A stretch of DNA of 5,708 nt from Clostridia bacterium (GTDB lineage Bacteria; Bacillota; Clostridia; Oscillospirales; CAG-272). Positions within the stretch are counted from its first letter, which is position 1. Every line of letters begins with the position of its first letter. The position numbers and the translations under genes were made by a program. The notes under the pieces were generated by a model. The model searched no databases, was not told the DNA's origin, and saw only the letters and a program-made list of their open reading frames with translations. Positions 1-5,708 of the stretch are shown piece after piece. Where the stretch lies: contig JAFQPC010000042.1 in assembly GCA_017411935.1 (NCBI GenBank), forward strand, positions 1 to 5,708, read 5' to 3'.

Positions 1-1242
1 ACGATCATTGATCGTGGAGATTCTATTGCGAACAGAACCGTGGCGCACGAACGCTTTGTGCGCGATGGCGTATTGGATACCGAATCCAATATTCAATTCG
101 GTGCGGGGGGTGCTGGAACCTATTCCGATGGCAAACTTTTGACAAGAGTAAACGATCCCAGGGTGTCGTACGTTCTTTCTCGATTTTGCGAATTTGGCGC
201 GCCGCAGGAGATCTGGACCGCCGCAAAGCCACATATTGGAACCGATCGCCTTTTGGGAGTGATCGACCGAATGCTCACACGGATAGAAGAACTTGGCGGT
301 CGGGTCATTTATCGGTGTCGCTTGGACGGAATTTCCGAGATGGCTGACGGATGCGTTGTGGCGAAAACGAGTAAGGGCGACTTTCTTTGCTCCTCGTTGG
401 TATTAGCACCTGGTCATAGCGCGAGAGATACTTACGCAATGTTGATGGCGAACGGATATTCCATCGAGGCAAAGCCATTTTCGGTGGGCGTTCGCATCGA
501 ACATCTGCAATCGAAGATTGATGAGGCACTTTACGGAAGCTTTGCGGGTCATCCCAGACTTGGCAAGGGAGAATATCATCTCTCGGATACAAGCTCGGGA
601 CGGGGCGTTTATACCTTCTGTATGTGCCCCGGAGGACAGGTTGTGGCGGCAGCATCCGAAGAAGGGGGCGTTGTTGTCAACGGAATGAGTGTGTATGCTC
701 GCGACGGAAGAAATGCCAATTCCGCCGTTTGTGTTTCGGTTCGCCCTGAGGATTACGGAGCGACACCTGAGCGTGCGATCGCGTTTCAAAGAAATTTGGA
801 GCGTGCAGCATTTTTGGCAGGAGGCTCGGATTATTTTGCACCGATTCAGACGGTGGGCGACTTTTTGGAAGGTCGGCGGGGCAGTGAACCCGGCGCAGTG
901 CTTCCCAGCTACCGTGACGGCAGAGTCCGATGCTCGTCGATGGACGGGATATTGCCGAGATTTGTGACTGAGGAGCTTCGCAGAGGTCTTCGCAGCTTTG
1001 ATCGAAAGCTGTCTGGATTTGCGTGTGCGGAGGCAGTGCTTTCGGGCGTGGAGACCCGTACCTCGGCACCTGTTCGGATCTTAAGAGATGAGGAAATGAG
1101 AGCGTTCGGACATCATAGCATTTATCCGTGCGGAGAAGGCGCGGGATATGCCGGCGGAATTACCAGCGCGGCACTCGACGGCATTCGGGTGGCAGAGCGG
1201 CTGATTGCTCGTTTTTTGCCGAACGAGAATGATTTTTGTTAA
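1..1242 (+). CDS. FAD-dependent dehydrogenase, COG2509-like (5' end cut off by window)
   Basis: The reading frame is open from the first base and gives 413 residues before TAA at 1240-1242. It resembles the uncharacterised FAD-dependent dehydrogenases of COG2509, cytoplasmic flavoproteins with no established substrate. Numbering from the first codon, residues 2-6 (IIDRG) look like the second Rossmann strand with its acidic ribose-binding residue D4. SNIQFGAGGAGTYSDGKL at 29-46 is the family hallmark, followed by KPHIGTD (76-82), APGHSARDT (136-144), PFSVGVRIEH (159-168), a CxC in YTFCMCPGG (204-212), NGMS (227-230), SGVETRTSAPVRI (348-360) and the C-terminal FAD-contacting YPCGEGAGYAGGI (375-387). 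The GxGxxG motif and roughly 100-130 N-terminal residues must lie upstream. A GTG at position 40 is in frame, but the homology continues above it, so it is internal. The gene ends 30 bases before recJ with no terminator. The family call is from remembered motifs; the biochemical role is unknown. Confidence 0.88.
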   Translation, partial: TIIDRGDSIANRTVAHERFVRDGVLDTESNIQFGAGGAGTYSDGKLLTRVNDPRVSYVLSRFCEFGAPQEIWTAAKPHIGTDRLLGVIDRMLTRIEELGGRVIYRCRLDGISEMADGCVVAKTSKGDFLCSSLVLAPGHSARDTYAMLMANGYSIEAKPFSVGVRIEHLQSKIDEALYGSFAGHPRLGKGEYHLSDTSSGRGVYTFCMCPGGQVVAAASEEGGVVVNGMSVYARDGRNANSAVCVSVRPEDYGATPERAIAFQRNLERAAFLAGGSDYFAPIQTVGDFLEGRRGSEPGAVLPSYRDGRVRCSSMDGILPRFVTEELRRGLRSFDRKLSGFACAEAVLSGVETRTSAPVRILRDEEMRAFGHHSIYPCGEGAGYAGGITSAALDGIRVAERLIARFLPNENDFC

Positions 1243-1257
1243 GATAAGTTTAAGATA
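1239..1257. repeat. Short direct repeat TTAAGATA x2 in the flavoprotein-recJ gap
   Basis: TTAAGATA occurs at 1239-1246, overlapping the TAA stop of the flavoprotein gene, and again at 1250-1257. The copies start 11 bases apart, about one helical turn, with AGT between them. The stretch is the most AT-rich in the window. The repeat is visible directly; any protein-binding role is conjecture, and such repeats arise easily in AT-rich gaps. Confidence 0.4.
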
Positions 1258-1261
1258 TATT

Positions 1262-1265
1262 GAGG
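1262..1265 (+). promoter_or_regulatory. Ribosome binding site of recJ
   Basis: GAGG sits 7 bases before the ATG at 1273, a good Shine-Dalgarno spacing. This supports ATG 1273 as the start of recJ. Confidence 0.75.
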
Positions 1266-1272
1266 TAAATCC

Positions 1273-3456
1273 ATGAGGGAAATCAAACGCAAGAAGGTAT
1301 GGAAAGAAAAATATGCCTTCGGAGATGAAGATCGGGACTTGGCCATTCAGACGATGGCATCGGAACTGGGTGTCTCGGAATGGTTGTCGATCTTGCTCTA
1401 CAATCGAGGCTACCATACCGCAAAGGAAGCTGAACGCTTTCTGAAATTAGAACAGGATAATTTTCACGATCCCTATCTTCTTGCTGATATGGAGCGCGCG
1501 GTGGAGCGTATTTTTTGTGCTATCGAAAACCGTGAGAAAATTTATATTTACGGAGATTATGATGTGGACGGCGTTACTTCGGTAACCGCGCTGTATCTTT
1601 ATCTTCGAGAGCTCGGCGGTGACGTTGGTATAAAAATTCCGAAGCGCGAGGGCGAGGGATACGGTGTTTCTTGCGCGGCGATCGATACGTTAGCCGCCGA
1701 AGGAACGTCGTTGATCATTACGGTGGACACGGGTATTACCGCCAATGCTGAGGTGGAATATGCGAAAACCCTTGGCGTGGATTTTGTTATTACCGATCAC
1801 CACGAATGCCGTACCGAACTTCCCAATGCTTGCGCCGTAGTGAATCCCCACCGTCCCGATTGCCCGTATCCTTTTAAGGAGCTTGCGGGCGTTGGCGTGG
1901 TTTTTAAGCTCTTATGTGCGTGCGAGATTCGTAGATGCCGTGAGGATGAGCGTCCCGTGATTGATGGGATTCGTCGCGTTTGTATGAGATACGCAGATTT
2001 GACTGCCATTGGAACTATTGCGGATGTAATGCCCGTTCTTGATGAAAACAGAATGATCGTCAGCCTTGGTTTGAAATTGATGGAAAACACCTCTCGTCAA
2101 GGATTGCGTGCTTTGCTTGAGGCTTCCTCTCGCCGAGGAAATGAGGATGCGCCGAAAAAGATTACCTCGGGTATGATCGGGTTCGGTGTCGCACCGAGAA
2201 TCAATGCAGCGGGTCGAATTGGCGATGCCGCAACGGCAGTCCATCTTCTTTTGGAAGAGGACGAAGCTCGCGCAAAAGAGGCGGCAGAGGAGCTTTGCGA
2301 GATCAACCGTCGCCGTCAATCGGAAGAAAATGATATTGCGGTAGAAGCATATCAGAAGATCGAAGAGACGTTTGATCCTGAAAACGATTTTGTCATTGTA
2401 TTGGATAGCAATCATTGGCATCAGGGAATTATCGGAATCGTTGCTTCCAGAATTACCGAAAAATACGGCTTGCCATCAATTTTGATTTCCTTTGATCCGC
2501 TGACGGAAGAGGATCATCCGATGGATGACGGAAAAGGCTCCGGACGAAGCATCAAGGGAATGAATCTGGTCGAAGCATTGAATTACTGCGACGAGTTACT
2601 TTTGAAATATGGCGGACACGAGCTTGCGGCAGGACTTACGATCAAGCGTGCAAATTTGGAAGAATTTCGCCGCAAGATCAATGAATATGCAAAAAATCAT
2701 TTGAGTGAGGATGTTTTCAGTATTTGCATTGATGCAGATCTTGCGATCCGAATGAAAAACGTAACGATGGAGCTCGCCAAGGAAATTTTGCTCTTGGAAC
2801 CTTTCGGTACGGGAAATCTTGCGCCCGTATTTATGATGCGCGACGTGACAGTGAAAAAAATCACCTCGATCGGCGCGGGAAAGCATACAAGACTTCTGTT
2901 GGAGCAGGATGGCATTTGTATGACAGCCCTCTATTTCGGCGTAGCGACTGAAGAGCTTGGTTTTACGGTCGGTGACGTGATCGACGTTCTTTTTCACGTG
3001 GATATCAATGATTACAAGAACGTGCAGAGCGTGCAAATGATCCTTCAGGATACACGGATTGCCGAACGTTATGCAGACGAGTTTGACCGACAAAAACAGA
3101 GATACGAAGAAATTTTGGCGGGATCCGGATTTTCCGTCTCGGAAGAAATTTTTCCTATACGCGAGGATTTTGCGCACGTTTATAAGGTGCTACGTCGGGA
3201 ATCTCGTGCAGGAAACTGTTTTTTGGGGATCAAGGATATGTTGCGATTAATCAATGCTATTCCCGGAGAAGCACCAATGAATTATGGAAAACTGAAGTAT
3301 ATTCTTCGCGTATTCCATGAGCTTCGGCTTTGCGAGGTAGAGGAAATACAGACCGATCTCTATCAGTTTCGTATTTTCTTTAATGCTTCTAAAACCAATA
3401 TTGAAAAATCATCTATTTTGAAAAAGCTGAAAAGCCAGTGTGTTGATCTTCATTGA
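1273..3456 (+). CDS. recJ: Single-stranded-DNA-specific exonuclease RecJ
   Basis: A complete gene of 727 residues. RecJ degrades single-stranded DNA 5' to 3' with divalent metal in recombinational, mismatch and base-excision repair, in the cytoplasm. The DHH phosphoesterase domain carries motif I GDYDVDG (94-100; D95, D97, D99), motif II VDTGI (151-155; D152), motif III DHH (175-177) and motif IV around IADVMP (249-254; D251). NPH...YPFKELAGVGVVFKL follows motif III as usual. GFGVAPRINAAGRIGDA (303-319) leads through a charged helix to the DHHA1 domain, with HQGIIGIVASRI (383-394), GSGRSIKGMNL (422-432) and GGHELAAG (447-454). An OB-fold segment begins near LEPFGTGNLAPVF (508-520). Residues about 600-727 form the extension seen in Firmicute RecJ, longer than the E. 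coli enzyme of about 577, and look like a helical or winged-helix module. All metal ligands appear present. It lies 30 bases after the flavoprotein gene and 35 before rel. Confidence 0.97.
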   Translation: MREIKRKKVWKEKYAFGDEDRDLAIQTMASELGVSEWLSILLYNRGYHTAKEAERFLKLEQDNFHDPYLLADMERAVERIFCAIENREKIYIYGDYDVDGVTSVTALYLYLRELGGDVGIKIPKREGEGYGVSCAAIDTLAAEGTSLIITVDTGITANAEVEYAKTLGVDFVITDHHECRTELPNACAVVNPHRPDCPYPFKELAGVGVVFKLLCACEIRRCREDERPVIDGIRRVCMRYADLTAIGTIADVMPVLDENRMIVSLGLKLMENTSRQGLRALLEASSRRGNEDAPKKITSGMIGFGVAPRINAAGRIGDAATAVHLLLEEDEARAKEAAEELCEINRRRQSEENDIAVEAYQKIEETFDPENDFVIVLDSNHWHQGIIGIVASRITEKYGLPSILISFDPLTEEDHPMDDGKGSGRSIKGMNLVEALNYCDELLLKYGGHELAAGLTIKRANLEEFRRKINEYAKNHLSEDVFSICIDADLAIRMKNVTMELAKEILLLEPFGTGNLAPVFMMRDVTVKKITSIGAGKHTRLLLEQDGICMTALYFGVATEELGFTVGDVIDVLFHVDINDYKNVQSVQMILQDTRIAERYADEFDRQKQRYEEILAGSGFSVSEEIFPIREDFAHVYKVLRRESRAGNCFLGIKDMLRLINAIPGEAPMNYGKLKYILRVFHELRLCEVEEIQTDLYQFRIFFNASKTNIEKSSILKKLKSQCVDLH

Positions 3457-3470
3457 TTTTGGCTTTCGGC
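3426..3470 (+). promoter_or_regulatory. Stem-loop spanning the recJ stop codon, upstream of the rel ribosome binding site
   Basis: Bases 3426-3437 pair with 3460-3470, giving 11 pairs (one G-U, T3428 with G3468) and a single bulged A3430. The core is AAAGCCA against TGGCTTT. The loop is 22 bases (3438-3459) and contains the recJ TGA. No T-run follows, so it is not an intrinsic terminator. It ends two bases before the AAGGAAAGG ribosome binding site of rel. The complementarity is directly visible; its formation in the transcript and any function are inferred. Confidence 0.4.
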
Positions 3471-3480
3471 ATAAGGAAAG
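3463..3480 (+). promoter_or_regulatory. Possible hairpin masking the rel ribosome binding site
   Basis: CTTTC at 3463-3467 can pair with GAAAG at 3476-3480, inside the rel Shine-Dalgarno region, leaving an 8-base loop. It shares 3463-3467 with the right arm of the larger stem-loop at 3426-3470, so the two structures exclude each other. Five base pairs is weak and could be chance. Confidence 0.25.
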
Positions 3481-3481
3481 G
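3473..3481 (+). promoter_or_regulatory. Ribosome binding site of rel
   Basis: AAGGAAAGG is a purine-rich Shine-Dalgarno tract whose right end is 10 bases before the ATG at 3492. The left AAGGA part is rather far (14 bases). It supports ATG 3492 as the start. Confidence 0.65.
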
Positions 3482-3491
3482 CTATTTCTCT

Positions 3492-5708
3492 ATGTCTTGT
3501 GAGAATCGTATCGAATGCAAAAAATTATATGATTTATTGTCTGTCTCGGGAAAGTCGTACGATCTTGAAAAAATTAAGGCGGCGTGCGATTATGCTGCAA
3601 AGCTTCACGAGGGTCAGTTCCGTGTCAGCGGAGAGCCGTATATTTCGCACCCGATTGCGGTAGCTGAAATCGTAGCAAGTCTTGGATTGGATACTAATTC
3701 GATCTGTGCGGCGCTTTTGCATGACACGGTGGAAGATTGCTCGGATAAGACCGATCTTCGTGAGATCGAAGTACGCTTCGGCAAAGAAGTTGCAATGCTG
3801 GTAGACGGACTTACCAAGCTTGTCGTGCTCAACGTTGAGGATAAGGAAGAGGCGCATATCGAAAATATCCGAAAGATGCTTCTTGCGATGTCTAAGGATG
3901 TACGAGTCATCTTTATCAAGCTTTGTGACCGTTTGCACAATATGCGCACCCTGAGTGTGAAGGCGGATCCCAAGCGCCGTTCAACGGCACTTGAAACGAT
4001 GCACGTTTACGCTCCTCTTGCGCATCGACTCGGCATGCAGAAGATCAAGCAAGAGCTCGAAAATCTTTGTATTTCTTATCTTGACCCGATCGGCTATGAG
4101 GAGATTCAAACCTACATCGAAGAAAAATACGGTGAAACGATAAATTTCATCGAAAACGTCCGTCATTCGGTCGAGGAAAAGCTGAAGGAAAATAATATCC
4201 ATTTTACACTGGAAGGTCGCATTAAATCGGTATACAGTATTTACCGAAAGATGTTTACACAAAACAAGAGCTTCGATCAGATCTACGATTTTTACGCGCT
4301 TCGTATTATCGTGGATACCGAATTGGAATGTTATACGGCGCTTGGCTTGATTCACGAGAAATTCAAATCGGTGCCGGGACGCTTTAAAGACTATATTTCG
4401 ACACCGAAGCCCAATATGTACCAATCGTTGCATACGACGGTCATCGGACGCGACGGAATTCCGTTCGAGGTTCAGATCCGTACGTGGGATATGCATCATA
4501 TCGCAGAATACGGTATCGCGGCGCATTGGAAATATAAATCGGGAGAAAAGTCCAAAGAGGAGATCGACAAAAAGCTCGAATGGATTTCTCGTTTGGTAGA
4601 AACCGAGGACGAAACCAAAGATCCCGATGAATTTCTTAACGCACTGAAGACCGATATTTTCCACGACGAAACCTTTGTATTTACCCCCAAGGGTGACGTT
4701 ATTGCGCTTCCGCAGGGATCTACTGTGATCGACTTTGCGTATTCGATCCATTCGGGTGTCGGAAATTCGATGATCGGTGCAAAGATCAACGGAATGATCG
4801 TTCCGATCGACCGCGCTCCCGAAACGGGAGATATCGTGGAAATTCTGACGTCCTCTGCCTCGAAAGGACCGAGCCGCGATTGGCTGACGATTGTAAAGAC
4901 CAGTGAAGCAAGAACGAAGATCCGAAGCTGGTTTAAGAAAGAAAAGCGTGCTGACAATATTGTGGCAGGTAAAGCGATGATCGAAGCCGAATTTCGTAAG
5001 TTTGCGAAGGCGACGACCGAACCCAAGAGAAACGAAATGGTTGCCGCTGTTGGAAAGCGTCTTGGCTTTATGAGTGCCGATGACCTTTACAATACGCTTG
5101 GTTATGGCGGAATTTCAATGGGAAAGCTTTCGGGTAAGCTTCGCGATGAGTACGAGCGAAATCTGGAAGCTCTTGAAGCGGAAAATGCAGAACCGATCAC
5201 GGTCGAGCAGATCAAGGTGGTTTCCAATCCTAAGACGGTACGTTCGGGCGGCGGTATCGTCGTTGATGGAGCGCACGGATGTCAGGTCAAGTTTGCGCGT
5301 TGCTGTAATCCCTTGCCGGGAGATGAGGTCGTCGGATTTATTACCAAGGGCTTTGGAATTTCGATTCATAAGACCGACTGTCCGAATGTAAAACAGGGAA
5401 AGGAAAATCCCGAAAATGCCGACCGTTGGGTAGAAGCACATTGGGAACAAGGAGATGCTTCCTCGGAACAAAGTATGTACGAGGCACAGATCACGATTTA
5501 TGTGCGTGACCGATTGGGAATTGTTGCCGATATTTCGGTAGCGCTTTCCGAAATGCGTGTCTTCTTGCTTCAAATCAATACAGCAACGGGAACTGTTCCG
5601 GAAGAGTCGATCATTCATTTGAAGATCAGCTGTAAGAACGTGGAACATTATAATTCGATAGTATACAGATTGCGTGCGATCAGCGGTGTTCTTGATATCG
5701 GAAGAGGA
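3492..5708 (+). CDS. rel: Bifunctional (p)ppGpp synthetase/hydrolase Rel (3' end cut off by window)
   Basis: The frame stays open for 739 residues to the window edge. Rel-type enzymes are usually about 730-760 residues, so only a short tail should be missing. It makes (p)ppGpp from ATP and GTP/GDP on starved ribosomes and also hydrolyses it. The HD hydrolase half has R44, H53, HDTVED (77-82) and D146 in KLCDRLHNMRTL. The synthetase half has GRIKSVYSIYRK (242-253), YDFYALRI (265-272), the basic RFKD (297-300) typical of bifunctional enzymes rather than the EXDD of E. coli RelA, NMYQSLH (308-314) and E326 in EVQIRT. A TGS domain (about 388-454) includes H420 in the segment that contacts tRNA in RelA. 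The zinc-finger-like region has C604, C605, H626 and C630, and an ACT/RRM domain starts near 662. ATG 3492 places H53 and H77 where they sit in characterised Rel proteins. All key catalytic residues are present, so both activities are expected. Confidence 0.96.
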   Translation, partial: MSCENRIECKKLYDLLSVSGKSYDLEKIKAACDYAAKLHEGQFRVSGEPYISHPIAVAEIVASLGLDTNSICAALLHDTVEDCSDKTDLREIEVRFGKEVAMLVDGLTKLVVLNVEDKEEAHIENIRKMLLAMSKDVRVIFIKLCDRLHNMRTLSVKADPKRRSTALETMHVYAPLAHRLGMQKIKQELENLCISYLDPIGYEEIQTYIEEKYGETINFIENVRHSVEEKLKENNIHFTLEGRIKSVYSIYRKMFTQNKSFDQIYDFYALRIIVDTELECYTALGLIHEKFKSVPGRFKDYISTPKPNMYQSLHTTVIGRDGIPFEVQIRTWDMHHIAEYGIAAHWKYKSGEKSKEEIDKKLEWISRLVETEDETKDPDEFLNALKTDIFHDETFVFTPKGDVIALPQGSTVIDFAYSIHSGVGNSMIGAKINGMIVPIDRAPETGDIVEILTSSASKGPSRDWLTIVKTSEARTKIRSWFKKEKRADNIVAGKAMIEAEFRKFAKATTEPKRNEMVAAVGKRLGFMSADDLYNTLGYGGISMGKLSGKLRDEYERNLEALEAENAEPITVEQIKVVSNPKTVRSGGGIVVDGAHGCQVKFARCCNPLPGDEVVGFITKGFGISIHKTDCPNVKQGKENPENADRWVEAHWEQGDASSEQSMYEAQITIYVRDRLGIVADISVALSEMRVFLLQINTATGTVPEESIIHLKISCKNVEHYNSIVYRLRAISGVLDIGRG

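Noticed and set aside
40..1242. GTG at 40 as the true start of the flavoprotein gene
   Set aside because: The frame is open upstream to base 1, and the upstream residues (IIDRG...) match the family's Rossmann strand. There is also no ribosome binding site at a suitable distance before it.
1233..1261. Sigma-A promoter before recJ (TATATT at 1256-1261)
   Set aside because: The -10-like hexamer is one mismatch from consensus, but the -35 position reads TTTTTG, far from TTGACA, and a start about 7 bases on would fall at the ribosome binding site region.
2596..3177. 193-codon open frame on the minus strand inside recJ
   Set aside because: It is antisense to the conserved RecJ DHHA1/OB region, and its translation shows no domain. 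The other opposite-strand and off-frame open frames here were dropped for the same reason.
3426..3480. Intrinsic terminator after recJ
   Set aside because: A stem exists, but it has a 22-base loop, a bulge and no T-run after it; the following bases are the purine-rich ribosome binding site of rel.
3981..4751. 256-codon open frame on the minus strand inside rel
   Set aside because: It is fully antisense to conserved synthetase and TGS codons of rel, and its translation is rich in Arg, Phe and Ile with no recognisable motif. It is a shadow of the rel frame.

Overview
The window looks like ordinary chromosomal core sequence from a low-to-moderate GC Firmicute, most likely a member of the Clostridia. 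The reasons are strong AGGA/GAGG-type ribosome binding sites, a long Firmicute-style RecJ with a C-terminal extension, a single bifunctional Rel-type (p)ppGpp enzyme, and the close recJ-to-rel order known from Bacillus-type genomes. The exact lineage cannot be read from the sequence. I see no rRNA, tRNA, CRISPR array, insertion sequence or other mobile element.

Three genes lie head to tail on the + strand and fill about 99% of the window. (1) 1-1242: the 3' part of a gene for an uncharacterised FAD-dependent dehydrogenase (COG2509-like). Its N-terminal Rossmann dinucleotide-binding motif lies outside the window. (2) 1273-3456: a complete recJ, the single-strand-specific 5'-3' exonuclease of recombinational repair, with all DHH and DHHA1 motifs. 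(3) 3492-5708: a nearly complete rel, the bifunctional (p)ppGpp synthetase/hydrolase of the stringent response. It has intact HD hydrolase, synthetase, TGS, cysteine-rich and ACT domains and runs off the right edge, probably only a few residues before its stop.

The gaps are only 30 and 35 bases and hold no recognisable terminator or convincing promoter, so the three genes are probably co-transcribed. In Bacillus subtilis apt (adenine phosphoribosyltransferase) sits between recJ and relA; here it is absent. The shared role of the genes is not obvious: RecJ repairs DNA, Rel senses starvation, and the flavoprotein has no established substrate.

The most interesting non-coding detail is the recJ-rel junction. 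One segment (3463-3467) can pair either with the end of recJ or with the rel ribosome binding site, which is a possible but unproven translational switch. I found no previously undescribed system; the remaining observations are modest.
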